Below are positions 16,358 to 22,949 of a stretch of DNA of 25,930 nt, one piece after another. Source of the DNA: a virus; the IMG/VR virus record IMGVR_UViG_3300025151_000260, positions 1 to 25,930 of that record. One strand, 5' to 3'. The position numbers and the translations under genes were made by a program. The notes beneath the pieces are model-generated. The model was not told the DNA's origin, ran no database searches, and saw only the letters and a program-made list of their open reading frames with translations. The number at the start of each line of letters is the position of its first letter. Position 1 is the stretch's first letter.

Positions 16358-17431
16358 ATGAAGAGTATTATTAACATAAATAACGTTGATACGACTAAAC
16401 AACCATTGTTTTTTGGTGAGGGATTAAATCTGCAAAGATACGACAAGTACAGATATAAAAAGATTTATGATCTATTCTTGCAGCATCTAAGTTTTTTCTG
16501 GCGTCCGGAAGAAGTAGATTTGTCTGGTAAAGAGAAAAACGATTACGAAACTCTTACTGATCATCAAAAGTTTATTTTTACTAAAAATTTAGGCTATCAG
16601 ATTCTTTTAGATTCTGTACAGTCTAGAGGTATTAGTCATTTACTAGAGGACTGTAGTAATCCTGAGCTAGAAGCGTTTGCTAAGACTTGGGAGTTTTTTG
16701 AGACACTTCATAGTTATTCCTATACATATATTATCAAAAATGTATATCCGAATCCATCAGAGGTTTTCGATAGTATTCTTTCTGATCCTGAGATTATTAA
16801 ACGTACGACATCAGTAACAAAATATTATGATAGTTTGATAGATCGTATCCCGGAAGATAGTGTTGACGATAGAAAGAAAAAACTATATCTTACATTAGTT
16901 AGTATTAATATTCTCGAGGGTATTAGGTTCTATGTTTCCTTTGCATGTTCATATTGCTTCGCACAGAACAAGACAATGGAAGGTAATGCTAAGATTATTT
17001 CACTTATTAATAGAGATGAAAATTTACATCTAGCCGCTACTCAAAACATCCTCAAGTATCTACGAGATAATAAAGAGGAAGGTTTTCAGCATATTGTTAA
17101 GGAATGTGAGCCTATTGTTGAAGAGATGTTTAAAAATGCCGCGCAGGAAGAAATGGAATGGGCTAGGTATTTGTTCAAAGACGGTTCAATGTTAGGGTTA
17201 AACGATGAAATATTAATTCAATATATGAAGTTCTTATGTAACAGGAGAACTAAAGCTGTAGGAATAAAAAACGTATTTGAAGATACAGTCAATCCTATCC
17301 AATGGATTAAAAACTGGACTGAGAGTAAGCACGTTCAAGTAGCTCCACAAGAAACACAAATTGAAACATACAAAGTCGGTTCCTTTAAGCAGGATACTTC
17401 TGAAACAGACTTTTCGGATTTTGACTTTTAA
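16358..17431 (+). CDS. nrdB: class Ia ribonucleoside-diphosphate reductase, beta subunit
   Basis: This 357-residue protein holds the di-iron tyrosyl radical used by NrdA. It aligns with E. coli NrdB from the first residues (PLFFGEGLNLQRYD). The metal ligands are Asp85, Glu115, His118, Glu187, Glu221 and His224, and the radical Tyr122 is present in ETLHSYSY. The C-terminal tail (ETDFSDFDF) matches the acidic tail that docks to NrdA. Full conservation points to a normal aerobic, tyrosyl-radical class Ia enzyme. Its stop codon overlaps the stop of the convergent MscS-like gene by 3 bases. Confidence 0.96.
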   Translation: MKSIININNVDTTKQPLFFGEGLNLQRYDKYRYKKIYDLFLQHLSFFWRPEEVDLSGKEKNDYETLTDHQKFIFTKNLGYQILLDSVQSRGISHLLEDCSNPELEAFAKTWEFFETLHSYSYTYIIKNVYPNPSEVFDSILSDPEIIKRTTSVTKYYDSLIDRIPEDSVDDRKKKLYLTLVSINILEGIRFYVSFACSYCFAQNKTMEGNAKIISLINRDENLHLAATQNILKYLRDNKEEGFQHIVKECEPIVEEMFKNAAQEEMEWARYLFKDGSMLGLNDEILIQYMKFLCNRRTKAVGIKNVFEDTVNPIQWIKNWTESKHVQVAPQETQIETYKVGSFKQDTSETDFSDFDF

Positions 17432-17805
17432 TCTTTTTTGTTTTTGTTAAACCTAGAAAGATCTAATTGAGGAAGTGGTTTTTCAATCTTAATGTTTATT
17501 AGTCGTTCGTTTTGGACGACTAATTTACTACCACCTACTATAGATCCATCTACAACATCATATATAAAGAATACAGTTTTAGTTAAACCTACTCTTATAA
17601 TTCTGCCCGGTTTTCCATCAACATAAACTACATCATCTGTTTTATAATCATTACCCCAAAATACAAAAATAGAAGCTACAAGTTTGCGTATACTAGACTG
17701 TAATAATAAAGCGACTACACCGGTTGCAAATATCCAACCATACTCGCTCATTAGCATTCTTACAGCCTCAGTAAGTTGTTGAGGTTGTATATTCTCTGAT
17801 CCCAT
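17428..17805 (-). CDS. minimal MscS-like mechanosensitive channel protein
   Basis: This 125-residue protein starts at the ATG at 17805-17803. A longer frame runs upstream to 17904, but the late box ends 5 bases before this ATG and the extension overlaps the divergent promoter. Residues 23-50 form one membrane segment (GWIFATGVVALLLQSSIRKL, then VASIFVFWG). It aligns with the pore helix TM3 of E. coli MscS (ALQGSLSNLAAGVLLVMF). Residues 51-112 match the MscS beta domain (DVVYVDGKPGRIIRVGL; SKLVVQNERLINIKI). TM1, TM2 and the C-terminal cage are absent. It could assemble into a small pore, mix with host channels, or act in lysis or osmotic control; none of this is shown. Confidence 0.7.
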   Translation of the reverse strand: MGSENIQPQQLTEAVRMLMSEYGWIFATGVVALLLQSSIRKLVASIFVFWGNDYKTDDVVYVDGKPGRIIRVGLTKTVFFIYDVVDGSIVGGSKLVVQNERLINIKIEKPLPQLDLSRFNKNKKD

Positions 17806-17818
17806 ATAATTATTTAAT
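17806..17818 (-). promoter_or_regulatory. T4-type late promoter box
   Basis: On the minus strand, ATTAAATA (17818-17811) ends 5 bases before the ATG at 17805. It sits only 9 bases from the divergent late promoter at 17828. Confidence 0.55.
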
Positions 17819-17827
17819 TGGTTATCG

Positions 17828-17841
17828 CATAAATAATTATG
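17828..17841 (+). promoter_or_regulatory. late promoter box inside an inverted repeat
   Basis: CATAAATA (17828-17835). CATAA (17828-17832) and TTATG (17837-17841) pair around ATAA. The right arm touches the ATG at 17842, while an in-frame ATG at 17839 lies inside it. Confidence 0.55.
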
Positions 17842-18171
17842 ATGAAGAAAATAATTAACATTGTTAAAGAGTATAAAAAAGAGATTGGTGGTCTTCTCCG
17901 ACATGTCGTAACAATCGCAGGCGGTGTTTTAATCGCTAAAGGTTCTCTTACAACAGATAGTTATCATCTAATTATTGGTGCTTCTACAAGTATTATTGGT
18001 ACAGGTTGGTCATTAGCTAATAAAATCGCTCAACGTAAAGAGGTTAAGGTAGCTTTATCAACCGATCCTGTAACCGGTGATGTTACACGTCAGTTTAACG
18101 AAGAGACAAAGACGTGGGAAAGCGCTGATCCTAAAGTAGGAGTTGGTACATCTGTCGGGGTTGGTACTTAA
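17842..18171 (+). CDS. holin-like small membrane protein (Pam3 gp28-type)
   Basis: This protein of 109 residues (110 if the adjacent ATG at 17839 is used) has two hydrophobic helices separated by a short turn. The segment LLRHVVTIAGGVLIAKGSLT leads into the first, and LIIGASTSIIGTGWSLANK forms the second. The pattern RH..T..GG.L..KG followed by a G..WSL helix is typical of the Pam3-gp28-type phage holins. These small inner-membrane proteins open the membrane at lysis. The tail from residue 65 on is polar and ends in a Val-Gly-Thr repeat (VGVGTSVGVGT). The start at 17842 is preferred because promoter spacing elsewhere is 5 bases or more. No endolysin gene is in this window. Confidence 0.72.
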   Translation: MKKIINIVKEYKKEIGGLLRHVVTIAGGVLIAKGSLTTDSYHLIIGASTSIIGTGWSLANKIAQRKEVKVALSTDPVTGDVTRQFNEETKTWESADPKVGVGTSVGVGT

Positions 18172-18202
18172 TTAATATTTTTTAACACAATCTACAGTCT
18201 GC

Positions 18203-18222
18203 GGCATAAATAATTTTATGCC
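18203..18222 (+). promoter_or_regulatory. late promoter box in a start-codon hairpin
   Basis: CATAAATA (18205-18212) ends 5 bases before the ATG at 18218. GGCATAA (18203-18209) and TTATGCC (18216-18222) form a perfect 7-bp stem with loop ATAATT, and the right arm contains the start codon. Confidence 0.6.
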
Positions 18223-18586
18223 TGCAGGCTACCTTTATATTATTTCTAACAAATCTTGGCCCGGATGGATAAAGATAGGGTCGACACGAAACCTCAAATC
18301 CAGACTTCAAACTTATCAAACAGCTTCCCCTAATAGAGACTATGAAATTTTATACTCTATTAAACACCCGCTCTACTTACAAGCTGAAAAAAATATTAAA
18401 AGGCAAATGAAATACTTTGCTAAGCAAATAAAAAACGAATGGTATGAAGTAGATCTAAATATTGCAAAAGTTCGTTTAGCAGAACAACTAGATAATTACT
18501 TTTATGGGGAGTGTGATATACAAGAACAATATCATAATAAACAAGTAGATCATGAGTTTGGATACGAATTACGTGTTGGTACTTAA
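18218..18586 (+). CDS. GIY-YIG-like endonuclease (T5orf172/MUG113-type)
   Basis: This 122-residue protein matches the small GIY-YIG-superfamily domain. It has AGYLYIISN (3-11), then WIKIGSTRNLKSRLQTYQT (18-36) with the conserved Lys/Gly/Arg, and later EWYEV (74-78) with the conserved Glu. Such domains cut DNA and often occur in homing endonucleases of phages. No separate DNA-binding region is visible beyond the C-terminal 40 residues. Its end overlaps an HNH endonuclease gene by 35 bases, so the two are a translationally linked pair. The target is unknown. Confidence 0.75.
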   Translation: MPAGYLYIISNKSWPGWIKIGSTRNLKSRLQTYQTASPNRDYEILYSIKHPLYLQAEKNIKRQMKYFAKQIKNEWYEVDLNIAKVRLAEQLDNYFYGECDIQEQYHNKQVDHEFGYELRVGT

Positions 18587-19151
18587 CAGCGGATGGGTAC
18601 CTATAGGAGTAAAAAGATTAAAAGAAGCCATTACAGCTGTATATGATAATACAGAATGGCAATTACTTCATATTGAAAAAATACAAGATGAACTATCTAT
18701 ACACCCTGTTTCATGGGAAGAGTGGCTACAATTAGAAGCCCCGGATCAATCTAATCATATAAAGACATTAAGAGGTAATATAAAAATACCTACTGTTATT
18801 ATTTCAAAAAATTATTCTAAAGTACATTTTCGAAAATTTAAACCAAACAAAACAGGTATATATGTAAGGGATAAAGGTACCTGTCAATACACAGGTAAAA
18901 AACTTACAAAAACAAATTGCAGTATTGATCATTTAATACCAAAATCTCGCGGTGGTACTAATACGTGGGACAATATGGTATTGTGTGATAAAACTATCAA
19001 CAATAAAAAAGGCTCAAAACTACCAGAAGAGTTTAATATTAAAGTAAAAAATAAACCAAAAGAGCCGCCGGTTGTACCAGCGGCTCAGTTAATTACTACT
19101 CGACATTCAGATTGGGAGTATTTTATTAATTACCAGTCTTTACATGCTTGA
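18552..19151 (+). CDS. HNH endonuclease
   Basis: This 199-residue protein has the N-terminal YVLVLNSGWVPIGVKRLKEA region (7-26) seen in many phage and bacterial HNH proteins. The nuclease core spans about 105-155 (VRDKGTCQYTGKKL, then DHLIPKSRGGTNTWDNMVLC). Asp126-His127 and Asn141 are the first HNH residues, and Asn151 closes the motif. The first zinc-type pair is incomplete (CQYT rather than CxxC), although Cys111, Cys123 and Cys145 remain. It overlaps the GIY-YIG gene by 35 bases and the convergent basic-protein gene by 22 bases. A homing or recombination role is likely but the site is unknown. Confidence 0.85.
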   Translation: MSLDTNYVLVLNSGWVPIGVKRLKEAITAVYDNTEWQLLHIEKIQDELSIHPVSWEEWLQLEAPDQSNHIKTLRGNIKIPTVIISKNYSKVHFRKFKPNKTGIYVRDKGTCQYTGKKLTKTNCSIDHLIPKSRGGTNTWDNMVLCDKTINNKKGSKLPEEFNIKVKNKPKEPPVVPAAQLITTRHSDWEYFINYQSLHA

Positions 19152-19687
19152 TAACGAGGTGTACCTGGTTTAGCAGAACTACATTTATGTCTAGCTCTAA
19201 AACTTTTCCTCCTTTTAGTGTTAGACTTACCCGATACTTTTACTCCTTTTTGACCCCAATGAATGCGTTTGTAGCCTCCGCCCCCAGGCTTTCTCACACA
19301 CTTCATCCATTTTTTACCTTTAGCAGTACTGCTTGCTTTTTTAGTAACCTTCGTGCATTTAGCGCTCTTTTCATTTAATTCATTTTCGCAATGATAATTT
19401 ATAAAACGTTGAGCGGCTTTTGCAGTATTGTTACTTTTGTTTTTTTGTTTAGATTTTATAGATCTCGCTTTAGAGCATGTTACTTTACCTTTGACCTGTC
19501 GCTTGAGTATACCTGGTCTTACAGGATCATGTACATCTTTTTCAGAAGCTATTTTTTTAGCTTGCTTTTTAAGGTTTTTTCTATACTCCGGGTCATTTTT
19601 CCAGGCACTTGAAGTCTTGCCTTTTTTCTTAGCTTTATTTATATTATCCCATAACCCTTCATATAAAGCGTTGAATCTAGGTGTCAT
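19130..19687 (-). CDS. highly basic Cys-containing phage protein
   Basis: This 185-residue protein is extremely rich in Lys and Arg and has six Cys, spread as VTCSKAR, YHCENE, KCTK, MKCVRK, HKCSSA and QACKDW. The start FNALYEGLWDNINKAKKKG and the end RRKSFRARHKC...GTPRYQACKDW resemble a small basic family seen in marine phages and large DNA viruses (DUF5872-type, from memory). The charge suggests nucleic acid binding, perhaps with zinc or disulphides. It could be a DNA-packaged or virion protein. It has its own late promoter 5 bases upstream. Its 3' end overlaps the HNH gene on the other strand by 22 bases. Confidence 0.65.
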   Translation of the reverse strand: MTPRFNALYEGLWDNINKAKKKGKTSSAWKNDPEYRKNLKKQAKKIASEKDVHDPVRPGILKRQVKGKVTCSKARSIKSKQKNKSNNTAKAAQRFINYHCENELNEKSAKCTKVTKKASSTAKGKKWMKCVRKPGGGGYKRIHWGQKGVKVSGKSNTKRRKSFRARHKCSSAKPGTPRYQACKDW

Positions 19688-19700
19688 ACAATTATTTATG
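19688..19700 (-). promoter_or_regulatory. T4-type late promoter box
   Basis: On the minus strand, CATAAATA (19700-19693) ends 5 bases before the ATG. ATAA-ATAA-TTGT (19699-19688) touches the start codon and pairs with one G-T wobble. Confidence 0.6.
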
Positions 19701-19709
19701 GCTTAACAT

Positions 19710-19717
19710 AATAAATA
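19710..19717 (+). promoter_or_regulatory. late promoter box of the 19730-24186 operon
   Basis: AATAAATA (19710-19717) ends 12 bases before the ATG at 19730, a longer gap than at most other late genes here. It diverges from the late promoter at 19688-19700. No other clear late box lies inside the operon. Confidence 0.55.
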
Positions 19718-19729
19718 ATTAAACAATAT

Positions 19730-20368
19730 ATGAAAACCTCGAAGATATTAGATAGTTTATTAGAACAGTGTGATGCATGTAGTGGGGATGCGTATATTCC
19801 ACCTTCTACTAAAATTGCAAAGCACGATGACGCTAGTATGGCTATTAGCGATCTTAGTAATTTAATTGAAAATGCTCAGAAGTTACATGATATGATCCCT
19901 GAGGACTACCCATTAGAAGATTGGGCAGAAGCAAAAATTACAAAAGCTACAGATTATATTAATTCAGTACTCAAATATATTTCTTATGATGTAGAAGGTC
20001 AAGGAGAAGCTCCAACCGACAGTCCTGTTGCTATTTATATTTCTACGTCACCTAATATGATGAAAGAATCAGAAGATTATTATACAGATAAATTGCAATA
20101 TATTACTAATATCTCTTCGAAAATTCATGCTGTAGATATAGATGAAGAAACTGGTAGTATTGTATTAGAGTTTGAAACTAAAGACGGTTATGGTTATTAT
20201 ATTAAATATAATGCAAAGACTGAACAATATGAAGACATAACTATCTCTGAACCCGGTCAATCTAATTATAACAAAGAAATGTCTGAAGATGAGTTTATGC
20301 AAACAGAAATCGCATCTGAGGTTGACAACGAAGTAGATAATTTAAGCCAATACGTATATGAAGTTTAA
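19730..20368 (+). CDS. hypothetical acidic protein, first gene of putative ejected-protein operon
   Basis: This 212-residue protein is very acidic. Residues 35-90 look helical and carry PEDYPLEDWAEAKITKATDY, a pattern I recall from hypothetical proteins of T4-like marine phages. The second half is strand-rich (SKIHAVDIDEETGSIVLEFE). The N-terminus (MKTSKILDSLLEQCDA) has an L-x-E at residues 10-12, where the T4 gp21 protease could cut, but lacks the aromatic residues of the next genes, so its capsid-targeting status is doubtful. The end overlaps the next gene by 11 bases. The function is unknown. Confidence 0.65.
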   Translation: MKTSKILDSLLEQCDACSGDAYIPPSTKIAKHDDASMAISDLSNLIENAQKLHDMIPEDYPLEDWAEAKITKATDYINSVLKYISYDVEGQGEAPTDSPVAIYISTSPNMMKESEDYYTDKLQYITNISSKIHAVDIDEETGSIVLEFETKDGYGYYIKYNAKTEQYEDITISEPGQSNYNKEMSEDEFMQTEIASEVDNEVDNLSQYVYEV

Positions 20369-21218
20369 AAAATATTTTGAAGAAAGTAACTATTACAACG
20401 AAACTTTAAGTAATAAGTTTTGGGATAACTTTGAGTTTAAAGAAGATGTATTAAAACCTATACTTAAGATTGTAGATGACTTTGTAGCTGATGACGATCA
20501 CATTAATGCAGATATGATTGAAGACATCCAGCTTACAGGGTCGCTAGCTAACTATAATTATTCTGATCATTCCGATTTAGATGTACACATACTTTTAGAT
20601 TTTGCGGATATAAATAAAGATGAATCTATAGTTAAAAGGGCTTTAGATGGTAAGCGTTTTATTTGGAATCTAAAACACGATATTACTTTTAATGGACATG
20701 AAGTTGAGTTATATTTTCAAGATATTCACGAACCTCATGTGGCTTCCGGTTTATATAGTCTACAAGATAATAGATGGATTAAAAAGCCTAAATTCGAAGC
20801 CCCGGAGGTAGATCATGGTGATGTAGTTAAAAAGGCTGATGCTTTTAAAAAAGAGCTTGATCTTTTGAAGGAAGCAATGGATAATGCTTCTGATGAAAAG
20901 GAGTTTAGTCTCGTTAATAAGAGAGCGAAAAAATTAAAAGATAAGCTTATGAAAATGCGTAAGGATGGTCTAGCAAGTAAAGGAGAGTTTTCGATTGAAA
21001 ATCTCGCTTTCAAAACTTTGCGTAATAATGAAACTATTAGCCAATTGAATGATATTATTATAAAATCATATGATTATATGTTCGCTAAAGAAGATTTAAA
21101 CGAAAGAGCTGGTTTAGAAGATTGGGAAAAAGCTATGTTGAGTGCTTTAGGTACCAAGAATGATAAAAATGCTCAACACCAAAAAGAACAACCTAAACGA
21201 TACCCTATAGGAATATGA
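20358..21218 (+). CDS. Pol-beta-superfamily nucleotidyltransferase with capsid-targeting-like N-terminus
   Basis: This 286-residue protein has the nucleotidyltransferase signature LTGSLANYNYSDHSDLDVHI. Gly61-Ser62 is followed by the metal-binding Asp73 and Asp75, and HEVELYFQD (114-122) is placed for the third carboxylate. Such enzymes add nucleotides to RNA, small molecules or proteins; MNT toxins and antitoxins and tRNA nucleotidyltransferases belong here. The N-terminus (MKFKKYFEESNYYNE) resembles the cleaved capsid-targeting sequence of T4 internal proteins (MKTYQEFIAEA), with Glu at 8-9. Residues about 150-215 are a Lys-rich helical region. It overlaps the next gene by 4 bases. The substrate is unknown. 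Confidence 0.75.
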   Translation: MKFKKYFEESNYYNETLSNKFWDNFEFKEDVLKPILKIVDDFVADDDHINADMIEDIQLTGSLANYNYSDHSDLDVHILLDFADINKDESIVKRALDGKRFIWNLKHDITFNGHEVELYFQDIHEPHVASGLYSLQDNRWIKKPKFEAPEVDHGDVVKKADAFKKELDLLKEAMDNASDEKEFSLVNKRAKKLKDKLMKMRKDGLASKGEFSIENLAFKTLRNNETISQLNDIIIKSYDYMFAKEDLNERAGLEDWEKAMLSALGTKNDKNAQHQKEQPKRYPIGI

Positions 21219-21673
21219 AAAAATTTAAACAATTTTTTAATGAACAACAAGACGTAAAATGGCATTATACTCTTGTATCAGTTTCTGGAAGACATAGCGA
21301 ACGTCACATTATTGTAAAACCGTACGGTCATGTACCTGATGAAAAAGTACAATCATTAGTGAATTATATTCTAAAGGTTGTAGATGATCAAGGAGAAGCA
21401 GGTACTGGGGAGTATGATGACTTCAATGATATACCTGAAATGTCGGATATGTATAAAGACGTTGATATAGAAAAAGCTGTTGGAGAGTATCTAATTAGTC
21501 TCGATGAATTAATACTTGTAAAACACTTTCCAACTAAAAAACAACTTAAACCTGGTGATACCAATCTTGACCCTTCTGCAAAAAGCGCACTCTTTGCTCT
21601 TCAAGGTCAAGACGTCTCCTGGGGAGATATAGCTAAACAACGCGCAGATGACTTTAATAAGGACAGAATATGA
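21215..21673 (+). CDS. hypothetical protein with capsid-targeting-like N-terminus
   Basis: This 152-residue protein is not recognised by domain. It begins MKKFKQFFNEQQDV, the same Met-Lys-aromatic pattern ending in F-x-E at residues 8-10 as its neighbours. The rest has short strands (WHYTLVSVSGRHSERHIIVK) and an acidic middle (GTGEYDDFNDIPEMSD). It starts inside the previous gene (4-base overlap) with AGGA at 21209-21212, only 2 bases from the ATG, and overlaps the next gene by 4 bases. The signal-like start and operon position suggest a head-internal protein; its activity is unknown. Confidence 0.68.
   Translation: MKKFKQFFNEQQDVKWHYTLVSVSGRHSERHIIVKPYGHVPDEKVQSLVNYILKVVDDQGEAGTGEYDDFNDIPEMSDMYKDVDIEKAVGEYLISLDELILVKHFPTKKQLKPGDTNLDPSAKSALFALQGQDVSWGDIAKQRADDFNKDRI
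21659..21663 (+). promoter_or_regulatory. Shine-Dalgarno site
   Basis: AAGGA lies 6 bases before the ATG at 21670. It is one of few well-placed ribosome sites in the window and contrasts with genes that start right after late promoters. Confidence 0.6.
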
Positions 21674-22734
21674 AAACATTTAGACAATTTTTTAGAGAGA
21701 ATTATATTAAGTTTATAGACCCTGATACTGGTAAAGAAGTAAAGCACAGGGTTTCAGATGAATTTATTAACAGCATTATTAAGCGTAAGTCTGATAAGTT
21801 TGATTCTGCTTCTTATTTAAAAAAGATTAGAGACCATGGAGTTAGAACTGGTGCGTTTGAAAAAGGAGAAGATATTGACTCTAGAGACGTTGTCGCATTT
21901 TTTAATTTTATAAAAGATGCAGTACCTCGTAATCAATTACATAATTTTCTCAAAGAATTACCTCGGAAAGATTTACAAAAGCGGTTTAAAGAAGAATTAT
22001 CTAAATCTAAAATGTTTAGTTTTTTAGATGTTTTAGATACTACATGCGACCCATCATGTAGATTTGCTGACGCTTTAGCAAAACATCCGGTGGTTCTTAA
22101 AATAAGACCAGCGACAGATCGTTATGCAACTCGAGGAGCTGCTGGTCCGGGAGAAGCCTTTTTGGCTTTTATGTTTTCTGGTAAGAAACCATCAGGCGCT
22201 GGAGATTTAGAATTAGATGATATGATCGTTGAACTAAAAGCTAACGGTGGTAGAATCGCAAAAGATCTAGATTTTAGAGGCCAAGGTAAGTTACTTAAAA
22301 GTTTTTATCCAGGTATTAATAGCTCTTATAAAGATGCATTACCATTAATATTAAACCATTTCGATAATCGAGAAGACTTAACTATGTTAGATTTTCTTAC
22401 TGCAGTCTCAGGAGTAGCAGATGGTTTAGATGATATTGACATAAGATACTTTTCAAATAAGCCAATAACTTATTTAGAAAACTTTCCTACATATAGAGAA
22501 TTAGTACAGTTAATAGGTCCTATACAAATGAAAAATTATTTTACTAAAATAGCAGATTTTAATACTATCGCTATTTTTGATAAAGATAAAATAATCGGCT
22601 TTAACAGAGATGTATTACAGAGAAAAAATTCTGAGCAAATTCAAAAAGAGTTTACTAGAGAAGGTGTTATTATAAAGCCTAAGTCTGTTAAAAATAGTGC
22701 TTATGATGCAGCTGGTTTTACCATTAACGTATAG
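21670..22734 (+). CDS. putative PD-(D/E)XK nuclease with capsid-targeting-like N-terminus
   Basis: This 354-residue protein begins MKTFRQFFREN, close to the T4 capsid-targeting consensus, with F-x-E at 8-10. Residues 158-196 show a PD-(D/E)XK-type arrangement: AAGPGEAFLAFMF with Glu162, GDLELDD with Asp179, then VELKANGGRI with Glu188 and Lys190. This is the usual E...D...ExK spacing of endonucleases of this fold. The second half (200-354) is helical with no known domain and could bind DNA or a partner. If packaged and co-injected it would reach the host cytoplasm with the phage genome. It overlaps the previous gene by 4 bases and has a good Shine-Dalgarno site. The nuclease call is a motif reading, not proven. 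Confidence 0.65.
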   Translation: MKTFRQFFRENYIKFIDPDTGKEVKHRVSDEFINSIIKRKSDKFDSASYLKKIRDHGVRTGAFEKGEDIDSRDVVAFFNFIKDAVPRNQLHNFLKELPRKDLQKRFKEELSKSKMFSFLDVLDTTCDPSCRFADALAKHPVVLKIRPATDRYATRGAAGPGEAFLAFMFSGKKPSGAGDLELDDMIVELKANGGRIAKDLDFRGQGKLLKSFYPGINSSYKDALPLILNHFDNREDLTMLDFLTAVSGVADGLDDIDIRYFSNKPITYLENFPTYRELVQLIGPIQMKNYFTKIADFNTIAIFDKDKIIGFNRDVLQRKNSEQIQKEFTREGVIIKPKSVKNSAYDAAGFTINV

Positions 22735-22742
22735 AGAATTAT

Positions 22743-22949
22743 ATGATTACTAAAGTAATGGGTTATAAGGTTGATGTAGAACCTAATCGTGTTTTTATAT
22801 ACGACCATACTGGTGATATATGTAGCGAAGATATACCAAATTCTATAGTTAGCTATCTTATAGAAGAAGGTTTTTGTGATGAATGGATAACGAAAAGTTC
22901 TCCTATAAAAGTAAATATATATAAGAAAAAAAGTAATGATAAACTATAA
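22743..22949 (+). CDS. hypothetical small protein without targeting sequence
   Basis: This 68-residue protein is not recognised. It looks like a small alpha/beta domain (VMGYKVDVEPNRVFIYDHTG, then an acidic helix IPNSIVSYLIEEGFCDEW) with a Lys-rich end. It lacks the Met-Lys-aromatic start of the surrounding genes, so it may stay in the producing cell. It follows the nuclease-like gene by 8 bases and overlaps the ligase-like gene by 14 bases. An inhibitor of a neighbouring enzyme is one possibility suggested only by position. Confidence 0.58.
   Translation: MITKVMGYKVDVEPNRVFIYDHTGDICSEDIPNSIVSYLIEEGFCDEWITKSSPIKVNIYKKKSNDKL

Noticed and set aside
17806-17904. N-terminal extension of the MscS-like gene up to 17904
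   Set aside because: The late promoter box ends 5 bases before the ATG at 17805, and the extension would run through both divergent promoters and into the holin-like gene.
19148-19706. Three plus-strand frames opposite the basic protein gene
   Set aside because: Their Phe/Ser/Leu-rich translations are what the complement of a Lys/Arg-rich gene gives; the minus-strand gene has a late promoter and recognisable motifs.
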